Source: T1Sed10-7 sp047921175 | Lineage (GTDB): Bacteria > Actinomycetota > Nitriliruptoria > Nitriliruptorales > Nitriliruptoraceae | DNA length: 11,184 nt | Assembly: GCA_047921175.1 (NCBI GenBank) | Contig: JBLRWQ010000083.1 | Location: 1 to 11,184, forward strand | Direction: 5' to 3' | In this document: positions 1 through 7,689 of the stretch, one piece after another | How the letters are laid out: each line of letters begins with the position of its first letter | Numbering within the stretch: position 1 is the stretch's first letter | Notes under the pieces: model-generated | Database searches by the model: none | What the model saw: the letters and a program-made list of their open reading frames with translations, nothing else | Told to the model about the DNA's origin: nothing | Translations under genes and position numbers: made by a program

Positions 1-297
1 GGCTGCACCGTGGAGCGCGCTGACGGATCACGCATCGAGGTGGAGGCCGCCCCGGAGCAGCGCCGCGAGGACCCCACCGGGGTCGGGGACGCGTTCCGGG
101 CCGGGTTCCTGGCGGGGCTGGCGTGGAAGCTCGGGGACGAGCGGTCCGCCCAGATGGGCTCGATGGTCGCGACCTACGTGCTCGAGCACGTCGGGACGCA
201 GGAGTACCAACTGGACGCGGAGGACTTCCTGGCCCGGCTCGGCCGTTGCTACGGCGACGAGGCCGCCAGCGAGGTGGCACCCCACCTGCTCAGCTGA
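1..297 (+). CDS. adoK: Adenosine kinase (PfkB/ribokinase family), C-terminal part
   Basis: Only the last 98 residues are in the window; the gene begins upstream. The PfkB C-terminal signature DPTGVGDAFRAGF lies near visible residues 24-36, with the GVGD aspartate (about residue 30) as the expected catalytic base. The following segment (ERSAQMGSMVA, then VGTQEYQLD) resembles the mycobacterial adenosine kinase AdoK, whose tail I recall as very similar, so adenosine kinase is preferred over a generic sugar kinase. The family phosphorylates adenosine to AMP with ATP in the cytoplasm. This would dispose of adenosine made by the SAH hydrolase encoded at the other end of the window. A GTG at position 10 is internal to the reading frame and is not a credible start, because the kinase fold needs about 200 more residues. 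It converges on serC. Confidence 0.85.
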   Translation, partial: GCTVERADGSRIEVEAAPEQRREDPTGVGDAFRAGFLAGLAWKLGDERSAQMGSMVATYVLEHVGTQEYQLDAEDFLARLGRCYGDEAASEVAPHLLS

Positions 298-418
298 CCC
301 GGCCGACAGGGCGGACGCGGCCGAGCCCGCGAACGCCCCCGCACGGACGCCCCTGCACGAGGGTTGGGGAAGGTCAGCCCCGCCTCCGGGGTCGCACATC
401 CCCGACCTCGGTGGGGGT

Positions 419-436
419 GGCCGGGGTGCCCCGGCC
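419..436. terminator. GC-rich inverted repeat between convergent adoK and serC
   Basis: GGCCGGGG-TG-CCCCGGCC is a perfect inverted repeat with 8-bp arms, realistically a 7-bp stem with a 4-nt loop. It lies 28 bases past the serC stop on the minus strand and about 120 bases past the adoK stop on the plus strand. There is no U-tract on either side, as is common for actinobacterial terminators. A second, weaker hairpin (CGGCCG at 300-305 and 318-323, 12-nt loop) follows the adoK stop directly. The role in transcription termination is inferred from position and symmetry only. Confidence 0.5.
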
Positions 437-464
437 GGGTGTCCGGGGGCTCGGCGCGGCGCGG

Positions 465-1583
465 TCAGCCCGGCAGGTGCGCGACGATGTGGTCGACGCA
501 GGCGGTGTAGGCCTCGAGGTCGGCCGCCTCGACCGCGGGGAACATCCCGATCCGCAGCTGGTTGCGACCGAGCTTGCGGTACGGCTCGGTGTCGAGCACA
601 CCGTTGGCCCGGAGCACCGCGGTGACCTGCTCGCTCGGGACCTCGTCCGCCAGGTCGATCGTGGCCACCACCAGCGAGCGGGCGTCCGGATCCGCGACGT
701 ACGGCGTCGCCCAGTCGCGTGCCTCGGCCCAGCCGTAGATCGTGGCCGCCTTGGCGCGCTGCGCCGCGACCACGCCGTCGAGGTCCCCGAAGGTCGCCAG
801 CATCCAGTCCACCTGCTCGGCGGCCAGGAAGACCGTCGACACCGACGGGGTGTTGTAGGTCTGGTGCTTGCGGCTGTTGTCGAGCGCGGTGGCGAGGTCG
901 AGGAAGGTCGGGACGTAGCGGCCCGATGCGGCGATCGCCTCGATGCGCTCGACCGCGGCGGGCGAGAGCAGCGCCACCGTCAGCCCGCCCTCGGCGGCGA
1001 AGCCCTTCTGCAGCGAGAAGTAGTAGGCGTCGGTCTGGGTGAGGTCGACCGGCAGGCCGCCGGCGCCGGAGGTGGCGTCGACCAGGACCAGCGCGTCGTC
1101 GACGCGCACCGGCTCCTGCATGACCCCGGTGGAGGTCTCGTTGTGGGTGAAGGCCTGGACGTCGCAGCCGTGGGCCGGCGTCGCCTCCGGTCGGCTGCCC
1201 GGGTCGGCCGTGACCACATCCGGGTCCTCGAGCCAGGGTGCGGCGGTGGTGGCCGCGGCGAACTTGCCCGAGAACTCGCCGAACACGTAGTGGCGCGCGC
1301 GCTGCTCGACCAGCGCGAAGGCGGCCGACTCCCAGAACGCCGTGGCCCCGCCCAGGGTGACGAGGACCTCGTAGCCCGCAGGCAGGCCGAAGAGCGTGGC
1401 GAGACCCTCCTGGAGGCGCTGGACCTCCCCCTTGACCCGGGGCTTGCGGTGCGAGGTGCCGAGCAGGCCGTCCGCCACCTCGGCGAGCCGCCGGACCGCT
1501 TCGGGGCGGACCTTGCTCGGCCCGCAGCCGAAGCGGCCGTCGGCGGGAAGGAGGTCGGTGGGGAGCTGCAGATCGGGGGTCAT
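465..1583 (-). CDS. serC: Phosphoserine aminotransferase (actinobacterial type)
   Basis: This 372-aa PLP enzyme of aminotransferase class V converts 3-phosphohydroxypyruvate plus glutamate to phosphoserine plus 2-oxoglutarate, the second step of serine biosynthesis in the cytoplasm. Visible marks are FGCGPSKVR (18-26), GTSHR (42-46), the NETSTG segment (148-153), DATSGAGGLPVD (169-180) with the PLP-ring aspartate D169, YYFSLQKGF with the Schiff-base lysine K193, QTYNTP (241-246), and the substrate arginines in GRNQLR (339-344). Length and sequence closely follow mycobacterial SerC of about 376 aa. The ATG at 1583 is chosen because GAGGTGG lies 5 bases upstream and the protein then begins as the family does. 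The frame stays open further upstream but would add a Pro/Arg-rich stretch unlike the family. It is a single gene, divergent from the aspartate aminotransferase and convergent with adoK. Confidence 0.93.
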   Translation of the reverse strand: MTPDLQLPTDLLPADGRFGCGPSKVRPEAVRRLAEVADGLLGTSHRKPRVKGEVQRLQEGLATLFGLPAGYEVLVTLGGATAFWESAAFALVEQRARHYVFGEFSGKFAAATTAAPWLEDPDVVTADPGSRPEATPAHGCDVQAFTHNETSTGVMQEPVRVDDALVLVDATSGAGGLPVDLTQTDAYYFSLQKGFAAEGGLTVALLSPAAVERIEAIAASGRYVPTFLDLATALDNSRKHQTYNTPSVSTVFLAAEQVDWMLATFGDLDGVVAAQRAKAATIYGWAEARDWATPYVADPDARSLVVATIDLADEVPSEQVTAVLRANGVLDTEPYRKLGRNQLRIGMFPAVEAADLEAYTACVDHIVAHLPG

Positions 1584-1921
1584 GGTGCCACCTCGGTGCG
1601 TGGGAGCGGAGGGACCGTCGGGGGGTCGGCGTCGACCGGGTGCCGGCGGGACCGGTGATGACGCTGCGGACGGGTGGTGCTGGTCACGGCGTACCGGCAC
1701 CAGTCAACACCTCAGCATGGTCCCGCGCGAGTCCCGGGTCGTGGGCCGGCGGTCGTGCGTCGGGGGGTCCTCGGCCGGGGGCCGGTGGGGCCGGTCGGCC
1801 TGCGCGGGCGGCCGCTGCGGGCGGCTACGGTCACGATGATCGGTCCCTGCGGGTGGCCGGTCCCCGTGCGGGGGCAGGCGCCCGCCGGAGTCACCGTGTC
1901 CCACCGAGAAGCGAGCACAGC
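1584..1921. other. Divergent intergenic region between serC and the aspartate aminotransferase
   Basis: This 338-bp, very GC-rich stretch must carry the promoters of both flanking genes. On the minus strand a TTGACT box (1707-1702) could be a -35 element for serC, but I see no good -10 box at the right spacing. On the plus strand TACGGT (1826-1831) could be a -10 for the aminotransferase, without a convincing -35. Downstream of it, about 1846-1880, short complementary runs (CCTGC with GCAGG around CCCC-GTGC-GGGG) could fold in the leader. I found no tRNA, no plausible small gene and no direct-repeat array. Open frames across it are extensions of neighbouring shadows. Confidence 0.5.
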
Positions 1922-3109
1922 GTGAGCGTGGCCCGTCGCATCAGCGAGATGGAAGCCTCCCCGACCCTGGCGGTCGACGCCAAGGCCAAGGCCCTCAAGG
2001 CGGCCGGGGAACCCGTGATCGGCTTCGGCGCCGGGGAGCCGGACTTCGCGACCCCCGAGCACATCGTCGAGGCGGCCCGCGAGGCGGCTCTGCTCCCCGC
2101 ATCGCACCGCTACAGCCCGGCTGCTGGTCAGATGCCGCTGCGGGAGGTCGTGGCCGCGCAGACGTCGATGAGCTCCGGCTACGACTACGCCGCCGCCAAC
2201 GTCGTCGTCGCCAACGGCGGCAAGCACGCGCTGTACAACATCTTCATGGCCCTGCTCGACCCGGGCGACGAGGTGATCGTCCCCGCGCCGTACTGGGTCA
2301 GCTATCCGGAGCAGATCAAGCTCGCCGGCGGCATCCCGGTGGCGCTGCCCACCACCACCGAGAGCGGCTTCCAGGTCAGCGTCGAGCAGCTCGAGGCGGC
2401 CCGGACCGAGCGCACCAAGGCCCTGGTGTTCGTCTCGCCGTCGAACCCGACCGGCGCCGTCTACTCCCCCGAGGCGACCGCGGCGGTCGGCGCATGGGCG
2501 GCGGAGCACGGCATCTGGGTCATCACCGATGAGATCTACGAGCGGCTGGTCTACGGCGACGCGGTGTTCACCTCGCTGCCCAAGGTCGCGCCCGAGGCCG
2601 CAGAGCGCACGATCATCACGAGCGGGGTCGCCAAGACCTACGCGATGACCGGGTGGCGCGTCGGCTGGGCCGTGGCGCCGAAGGAGATCGCCGCGGGCAT
2701 GGCCAAGCTGCAGAGCCAGGTCACCTCCAACGTGTGCAACGTCGCCCAGGCGGCGGCGCTGGAGGCGCTGACGGGCCCGCAGGAGGCGGCCGAGGAGATG
2801 CGCCTGGCCTTCGACCGTCGCCGCCGGATCGCCGTGGACTCGCTGGCCGCGATCGCCGGTGTCGAGGTCTACGAGCCGGAGGGCGCGTTCTACGTCTTCC
2901 CCTCCTTCGAGGCCTTCCTGGGCCGGGAGATCGCGGGGCGCCAGGTGGCCTCCACGCTCGACCTCGCCGAGGTGCTCCTCGAGGAGGCGAAGGTCGCGGT
3001 CGTGCCCGGTGAGGCCTTCGGTGCGCCGGGCTACGCACGCATGGCCTACGCGCTGGGCGACGACGACCTGCGCGAGGGCATCGAGCGGATCGCGCGCCTG
3101 CTGGGCTGA
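1922..3109 (+). CDS. aspC: Aspartate aminotransferase-type PLP enzyme (class I)
   Basis: This 395-aa cytoplasmic aminotransferase of fold type I most likely interconverts aspartate and 2-oxoglutarate with oxaloacetate and glutamate. Visible family marks are GAGEPDF (36-42), RYSPAAGQ (63-70), NGGKHALYN (98-106), APYWVSY (122-128), SPSNPTG (172-178) with N175, ITDEIYE (201-207) with D203 and Y206, and SGVAKTYAMTGWRVGW with the Schiff-base lysine K238 and phosphate-binding R246. R373 in ARMAYAL is the expected alpha-carboxylate arginine. The layout is that of the subgroup Ib enzymes common in actinobacteria. The GTG at 1922 is chosen because the protein then starts as the family does, with a purine-rich GAGAAGCGAG about 6 bases upstream. 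A second GTG two codons later (1928) is an alternative. Other class I aminotransferase specificities cannot be excluded from sequence alone. Confidence 0.88.
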   Translation: MSVARRISEMEASPTLAVDAKAKALKAAGEPVIGFGAGEPDFATPEHIVEAAREAALLPASHRYSPAAGQMPLREVVAAQTSMSSGYDYAAANVVVANGGKHALYNIFMALLDPGDEVIVPAPYWVSYPEQIKLAGGIPVALPTTTESGFQVSVEQLEAARTERTKALVFVSPSNPTGAVYSPEATAAVGAWAAEHGIWVITDEIYERLVYGDAVFTSLPKVAPEAAERTIITSGVAKTYAMTGWRVGWAVAPKEIAAGMAKLQSQVTSNVCNVAQAAALEALTGPQEAAEEMRLAFDRRRRIAVDSLAAIAGVEVYEPEGAFYVFPSFEAFLGREIAGRQVASTLDLAEVLLEEAKVAVVPGEAFGAPGYARMAYALGDDDLREGIERIARLLG

Positions 3110-3181
3110 GCCCTCGGCGCCTGCCTGGTCGGCCCCGATCGGGTCCTGCTCCGTGTACAGAACCGCGCGGATGCGCTGCTC

Positions 3182-3198
3182 CGTGCCCGTCGGGCACG
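3182..3198. terminator. Short hairpin after the aspartate aminotransferase
   Basis: CGTGCCC-GTC-GGGCACG is a perfect 7-bp stem with a 3-nt loop, 72 bases after the aminotransferase stop. There is no U-tract. Termination is inferred from its place in a convergent gap. Two copies of CTGCTCCGTG (3146-3155 and 3176-3185) lie just before and within it. Confidence 0.4.
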
Positions 3199-3230
3199 CG
3201 CGGGGTGGGCTGGACCCGCCCCCGGCGATC

Positions 3231-3264
3231 CGCACGGAACCCTGGTCATCCACGGTTCCGTGCG
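3231..3264. terminator. Perfect 11-bp inverted repeat in the convergent gap
   Basis: CGCACGGAACC (3231-3241) is exactly complementary to GGTTCCGTGCG (3254-3264), with a 12-nt loop. It lies near the middle of the 251-bp gap between two converging transcription units, so it could end transcription from either side. It has no U-tract. It could also be a protein-binding palindrome, but nothing nearby needs one. Confidence 0.5.
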
Positions 3265-3320
3265 TGTCGGTAGGCGAGCCGGCGCAGCCGGACCGCCGGT
3301 TGGGCCAGCCGCCTCGGCGT

Positions 3321-3357
3321 CGCTGGTAGGGAGCACACGGGGCCGCTCCCACCAGCG
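3321..3357 (-). terminator. Strong hairpin ending the nucleoside transporter operon
   Basis: The arms CGCTGGT (3321-3327) plus GGGAGC (3329-3334) pair with GCTCCC (3345-3350) plus ACCAGCG (3351-3357). This gives 13 base pairs with one bulged base (A3328) and a 10-nt loop. It begins three bases after the stop codon of the last permease gene, the expected place for an operon terminator. No U-tract follows on the minus strand. It is the most stable-looking hairpin in the convergent gap. Confidence 0.6.
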
Positions 3358-3360
3358 CGG

Positions 3361-4617
3361 TCACTCCTTGTTGTACGGCTTGCCGTCCGCGGCGGGGACC
3401 CGCAGCCGGCCGATCAGTCCGGCGACCACGACGATGGTGACCAGGTACGGCGCGGTCAGCAGCAGGTTGGAGTCCACCGGCACCCGCAGCAGCTGCAGTG
3501 AGGTGGCCAGCTGATCCGAGAAGCCGAAGATCAGCGCCGCACCCAGCGCGCCGACGGGGCTGTAGCGCCCCACCAGCATCGCGGCCAGGGCGATGAACCC
3601 GCGCCCGCCGGTCATCTCGCGCGAGAACTGCCCCACCGCGTCGAGCGTCCACCAGGACCCACCGATACCCGCCAGCACACCGCCGAGCAGCACCGCCTTG
3701 TAGCGGGTCGCCAGCACGTTGATGCCGACGGTGTCCGCGGCCTTGGGGTGCTCCCCGACCGACCGGAGCCGTAGCCCCCAGCGGGTCTGGAACAGCGCGT
3801 ACTGCAGGATCACGACCGCCGCGATCATCCCGAAGACCAGCAGCGACTGGCGGAACAGCACGGGGCCGATCAGCGGGATCTCGCTCAGCACCGGCACGGC
3901 GATGGCGGGGAACCGGGTCGGGGCGTTGAGCTGCGGGTTGCCGGAGAGCACCTGGGTGTTGAGGAACGAGGTCACCCCGGTGGCGAACACGATCAGCACC
4001 ACGCCGACCACGATCTGGTCGGCCTGGAACCTGATGGACAGCCCCGCCAGCATGAAGGCGACCAGCACCCCGGCGCTGATGCCGCCCAGCAGACCGATCC
4101 AGGGGTTGCTGGCGATCGACGAGACCACGGCGGCGGTGAACGCACCGGCCAGGAACTGGCCCTCGATCGCGATGTTGATCACCCCGGCCCGCTCGCACAG
4201 CACCCCGGCCATGGCACCCAGCGCGATCGGGGTGGCCCGGGCCAGGGAGCCGCGCAGCAGCCCGACGACCGACAGCTGGCCACCGGCGGCCGCCCAGGTG
4301 AGGAACCCGATCACGAACAACAGCGCCACCACACCGACGATGACGACCGCCTTGGACCCGAAGCCGGTGGTGAACTGGCGCACGGCGATGGCGGCCACCA
4401 GCGCGGACAGGACCACCACGGTGAGGGTGACCGGCAGCACCAGGTCCGGGAGCTCGAACAGCTGCCCCCGGGCGTCGTTGAGGACGAAGGTGGCCTGGTC
4501 GCCTCGGTCGCCGAAGGCGAACACCCCCAGCATGACCGCCAGGACCAGCACGGAGAAGATGCCGAAGCGGCGCTCGCGTCGTCGCTGCGCTGCGGGGGCC
4601 AACGTGGTCTGGCTCAT
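3361..4617 (-). CDS. Nucleoside ABC transporter permease (NupQ/YufQ-like)
   Basis: This 418-aa inner-membrane permease of the branched-chain amino acid/ribose-type permease family (BPD_transp_2) is one half of the channel of a BMP-dependent nucleoside importer. Family marks are GVINIAIEGQF (145-155), the cytoplasmic coupling segment RSVGEHPKAADTVGIN (285-300), and GRGFIALAAMLVGR (338-351). Many hydrophobic segments are visible, including about 19-35, 60-80, 90-112, 173-192, 202-217, 258-276 and 388-403. Relatives such as Bacillus NupQ are about 320 aa; the extra length is an N-terminal region with additional hydrophobic segments. The ATG at 4617 overlaps the stop of the preceding permease (ATGA) and has an AAGGGG-rich ribosome site, so it is preferred over an ATG three codons upstream at 4626. 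It is the last gene of the operon. Confidence 0.9.
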   Translation of the reverse strand: MSQTTLAPAAQRRRERRFGIFSVLVLAVMLGVFAFGDRGDQATFVLNDARGQLFELPDLVLPVTLTVVVLSALVAAIAVRQFTTGFGSKAVVIVGVVALLFVIGFLTWAAAGGQLSVVGLLRGSLARATPIALGAMAGVLCERAGVINIAIEGQFLAGAFTAAVVSSIASNPWIGLLGGISAGVLVAFMLAGLSIRFQADQIVVGVVLIVFATGVTSFLNTQVLSGNPQLNAPTRFPAIAVPVLSEIPLIGPVLFRQSLLVFGMIAAVVILQYALFQTRWGLRLRSVGEHPKAADTVGINVLATRYKAVLLGGVLAGIGGSWWTLDAVGQFSREMTGGRGFIALAAMLVGRYSPVGALGAALIFGFSDQLATSLQLLRVPVDSNLLLTAPYLVTIVVVAGLIGRLRVPAADGKPYNKE

Positions 4618-5951
4618 GCGCCCCACCCCTTCGCGACCTGCCCGGTCGCCAGGTCATCGGCCTTGATGCGGAAGATCGCCCGGACCAGCCCGGGCGCCGC
4701 GATGAACACGATGATCAGCGCCTGGATGACCAGGGCCAGCTCCAGCGAGGTCCCCGTCTGGGCCTGCATGTTGCGACCGCCGACCTTGAGCGCCCCGATG
4801 AGGATCCCGGCGGCGACCGTGCCGCCGACCCGACCGCGACCGAGCAACGCGACGGTGATCCCGTCGAACCCGATCCCGGCGGAGAACCCGATCGTGAGGC
4901 GGTACTGCAACCCGAGCACCACGGCGCCCCCGGCCGCACCGGCCAGCGCGCCTCCGGTGGTCATCGCCATCACCAGGGTCCGTCCGGGGTTCATGCCGGC
5001 GGCGGTGGCCGCGGAGGCGTTGAGGCCGACGGCGTTGAGCTCGAACCCGCGGGTGGAGCGCTCGACCAGCCAGAAGATCACCACCGCGAGGCCGAGCGCC
5101 AACAGCAGCGAGGTGTTGACCCGGAGCGCAGGCTCCCAGGGCAGCAGCCGCGGGAACCGCGCCGACTCCTCCACGGACCGCGAGATCGGGTCGGTCCGGT
5201 CGGGTCGTCGGAAGAGCGTGGTGGAGATGAGGTACGCGCTGACCAGCGCCGCGATGTTGTTGAGCATGATGGTCGAGATGACCTCGTGCGCGCCGGTCCG
5301 CGACTTGAGGATGCCCGGGATCCAGCCGTAGAGCCCGCCGGCGACGACCCCGCCGACGATCGCCAGCGGCAGGTGGATGACCAGCGGCAGGCCGGTCAAG
5401 CCGAAGCCGACCAGCCCGGCGACCATGCCGCCGGCGATGAACTGCCCCTCGGCGCCGATGTTGAACAGCCCGGCCCGCAGCGGCACGGCGACCGCCAGCC
5501 CGGTGAGGATCAGGGGCGTGGCGCTGACGAAGGTCTCCGACAGCTGGCTGACCCCTCCGACCGAGCCCTGCAGCAGTGCCCAGTAGGCGGTGGCGATCTC
5601 CGTCCCCGCCGTCCGGAAGGTGTCCCCCGGGCGGGAGAGGAAGTACCCGAGGCTCTCGCGGACGGCGTCCTCGCTGAACGCGATGATGAACGCCCCGATG
5701 ACCAGCGCGGACACGAAGGCCAGCACGGTGACGATCACGCTGGTCCCGGTCAGGGCGGCGACGAGCCGCTGACCGAAGGTGGCATCGTGCCCGATGCCTC
5801 CGGCCCCGGCCCCCCGCTCGCGGGCGGCCTCGATCTCCTGCCGGGCGATCTCGTCCGGATCCAGCTGGTCCGGGCCACTGGCCAGCACCCCGCGGTGCTC
5901 CTCGCCTGCGCCTTCGGGGGGCTGCGACTCGGGCCGCTCCTGGTCGCTCAT
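4614..5951 (-). CDS. Nucleoside ABC transporter permease (NupP/YufP-like)
   Basis: This 445-aa inner-membrane permease is the second half of the nucleoside import channel. Family marks are LFNIGAEGQFIAGG (162-175), EVISTIMLNNIA (223-234), the coupling segment NAVGLNASAATAAGMN (306-321) and GFDGITVALLG (361-371). The first 60 or so residues are hydrophilic and charged, followed by a strong hydrophobic segment at about 66-92. Bacillus NupP is near 350 aa, so this form carries an N-terminal extension. The start ATG at 5951 overlaps the TGA of the ATPase gene by 4 bases (ATGA), and its own stop overlaps the next permease in the same way. That implies translational coupling and balanced subunit amounts. 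The specific nucleoside cannot be read from the permease. Confidence 0.91.
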   Translation of the reverse strand: MSDQERPESQPPEGAGEEHRGVLASGPDQLDPDEIARQEIEAARERGAGAGGIGHDATFGQRLVAALTGTSVIVTVLAFVSALVIGAFIIAFSEDAVRESLGYFLSRPGDTFRTAGTEIATAYWALLQGSVGGVSQLSETFVSATPLILTGLAVAVPLRAGLFNIGAEGQFIAGGMVAGLVGFGLTGLPLVIHLPLAIVGGVVAGGLYGWIPGILKSRTGAHEVISTIMLNNIAALVSAYLISTTLFRRPDRTDPISRSVEESARFPRLLPWEPALRVNTSLLLALGLAVVIFWLVERSTRGFELNAVGLNASAATAAGMNPGRTLVMAMTTGGALAGAAGGAVVLGLQYRLTIGFSAGIGFDGITVALLGRGRVGGTVAAGILIGALKVGGRNMQAQTGTSLELALVIQALIIVFIAAPGLVRAIFRIKADDLATGQVAKGWGA

Positions 5952-7558
5952 GCCGGTGCTCCGGGGGTCTGGTCGTCGCTCGGATCGTCGGAGGGCGGTC
6001 CCGACGCTTCCGGTGGGCTCGTCCCCGGCTCGACATCGGCCGGGCCCAGGACGTCAGCGGGATCGGCCCCGGCCATCATCCGCCCGACCGCCTCCTTGCT
6101 GACCGGCATGTCGAAGGGGCCGACCAGCCGGCCGTGGTACATCACGGCGACCCGGTCGGCTAGGGCGAGCACCTCGTCGAGCTCGGAGGAGACCAGCAGC
6201 ACGGCGGTGCCCTCGTCTCGCTTGGCGACCAGCTGCGCGTGGATGTACTCGATCGAGCCGACGTCCACCCCTCGGGTCGGCTGGGCCGCGACGAGCAGGT
6301 CGATGGGGCGGTCGAACTCGCGCGCCACGACGAGCTTCTGCTGGTTGCCGCCGGACAGGGTGCCGGCCGGGGTCGCGACCGACGGGGTGCGGATGTCGAA
6401 GGAGCGCACGAGCTCCTCGGCGTGGGCGTTGATGGCCGCGAACTGCAACGTGCCACGCTTGGCGTACGGCTCGGCGTCCCACAGGTTGAGCACGAGGTTC
6501 TCCGCGACGGAGAAGTCGGCGACCAGCCCCTCCTTGTTGCGGTCCTCGGGCACGTGGCCGACCCCCTCGCGCAGCACCTGCTTGCGGGTGGCACCGGCGA
6601 CGTCGCGACCGGCGACCGAGATCCGCCCGTCCGCGATCGCCTCGAGGCCGGTGACCGCTCGGACCAGCGGGGTCTGCCCGTTGCCCTCCACGCCGGCGAC
6701 GGCCACGATCTCCCCGCGCCGGATCTCGAGGTCCAGGTCATGGACGACCGGCGTGCCGATCGCGTTGTCCACGCGCAGCCCCTCGACCAGCAGGACCGGC
6801 TCCTGCGGCTGGGCGACCGGCTTGTCCACCACGAGCTCGACCGGCCGGCCGACCATCAGGTTCGCGAGGTCCTGCTCGCTGGCGGTCCGGGGATCGGCCG
6901 TGCCGACGATCCTGCCGCGGCGCAGCACGCTGATCCGGTCCGCGATCTCGCGATGCTCGCGCAGCTTGTGGGAGATGAAGATGACGGAGCGACCCTCCGC
7001 CGTGAACGCCCGCATCGCGTCGAACAGGTCGTCGGCCTCCTGCGGGGTGAGCACCGCGGTCGGCTCGTCCAGGATCAGCAGACGGGCGTCGCGGTACAGC
7101 GCCTTGAGGATCTCGACCCGCTGCTGCAGGCCGACCGGCAGGTCCTCGACCATCGCGTCGGGGTCGACCGGCAGCCCGGAGCGCTCCGCCAGCGCGGCGA
7201 CCTCCCGCGAGGCCCGGGCCCGGTCGAGCCGTCCCAGCTGCCGCACGTGCTCCACACCGAGCACGATGTTCTCCGCCACGGTGAACACGGGCACGAGCAT
7301 GAAGTGCTGGTGGACCATCCCGATGCCGGCGGCGATCGCGTCCCCCGGGCCATCGAGCTCCAGTGGTGCACCGTCGAGGAAGATCTCACCCTCGTCGGCC
7401 CGGTAGAGGCCGTAGAGGATGTTCATCAGCGTCGACTTGCCGGCGCCGTTCTCGCCGAGCAGCCCGTGGACCTCGCCGGCCTCGACGACGAGGTCGACCT
7501 GGTCGTTCGCGATCACCCCCGGGAACCGCTTGGTGATGCCCCGAAGCTCGAGCTGCAC
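5948..7558 (-). CDS. Nucleoside ABC transporter ATPase with two nucleotide-binding domains (NupO/YufO-like)
   Basis: This 536-aa cytoplasmic protein energises the importer. Domain 1 (about 1-240) has Walker A GENGAGKST (35-43), Q-loop Q84, signature LPVGLQQR (140-147), Walker B LLILDEPT (160-167) and switch histidine H197. Domain 2 (about 256-500) has a degenerate Walker A, GVEGNGQTP (289-297), with Q295 where lysine is expected. It also has a canonical signature LSGGNQQK (401-408) and degenerate LLVAAQPTRGVD (421-432). From what is known of two-domain sugar and nucleoside ABC ATPases, the site formed by Walker A of domain 1 and the signature of domain 2 should hydrolyse ATP, the other being non-canonical. 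The C-terminal 35 residues are Pro/Asp-rich and probably unstructured. The GTG start at 7558 has GAGGAG seven bases upstream. It lies 177 bases downstream of the lipoprotein gene. Confidence 0.93.
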   Translation of the reverse strand: MQLELRGITKRFPGVIANDQVDLVVEAGEVHGLLGENGAGKSTLMNILYGLYRADEGEIFLDGAPLELDGPGDAIAAGIGMVHQHFMLVPVFTVAENIVLGVEHVRQLGRLDRARASREVAALAERSGLPVDPDAMVEDLPVGLQQRVEILKALYRDARLLILDEPTAVLTPQEADDLFDAMRAFTAEGRSVIFISHKLREHREIADRISVLRRGRIVGTADPRTASEQDLANLMVGRPVELVVDKPVAQPQEPVLLVEGLRVDNAIGTPVVHDLDLEIRRGEIVAVAGVEGNGQTPLVRAVTGLEAIADGRISVAGRDVAGATRKQVLREGVGHVPEDRNKEGLVADFSVAENLVLNLWDAEPYAKRGTLQFAAINAHAEELVRSFDIRTPSVATPAGTLSGGNQQKLVVAREFDRPIDLLVAAQPTRGVDVGSIEYIHAQLVAKRDEGTAVLLVSSELDEVLALADRVAVMYHGRLVGPFDMPVSKEAVGRMMAGADPADVLGPADVEPGTSPPEASGPPSDDPSDDQTPGAPA

Positions 7559-7689
7559 CTGGTGCTCCTCGCTGCCGGCTGGGTCCCCGGCCTCCCGCGC
7601 CGCCCCCTTGTCCGGACGGCCACCGTCCCCGCACGCTAGTCCGCGTCACCTCGGCGTGGGAACACCTCGCGCCGGGCCTGACACGCCGG

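Noticed and set aside
123..1658. A 511-codon open frame on the plus strand
   Set aside because: It is antisense to serC, whose PLP-enzyme motifs are intact. It has no recognisable motif of its own.
1804..1880. Possible structured RNA or tRNA in the serC/aspC gap
   Set aside because: No cloverleaf, T-loop consensus or acceptor pairing could be found. The short stems are those expected by chance in such GC-rich sequence.
3146..3185. Two direct copies of CTGCTCCGTG 30 bases apart
   Set aside because: Only two 10-base copies with no further unit or associated gene, so too little to call an array or attachment site.
1712..4657. A 981-codon open frame on the minus strand
   Set aside because: It runs antisense to the aspartate aminotransferase and in another frame over the permease gene. 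Its translation is Arg/Gly/Pro/Ala-rich low-complexity sequence with no family features, the typical shadow of GC-rich genes.
4654..6036. A 460-codon minus-strand frame overlapping the first permease
   Set aside because: It is an out-of-frame reading of the permease gene, made almost wholly of Arg, Gly, Ala, Pro and His.
5286..7406. A 706-codon open frame on the plus strand
   Set aside because: It is antisense to the ATPase and permease genes, which show unmistakable motifs. Its Ser/Arg/Thr-rich composition is what the reverse strand of such genes yields.
6239..7639. A 466-codon open frame on the plus strand
   Set aside because: It is antisense to the two-domain ATPase and shows His/Asp/Arg-rich shadow composition.
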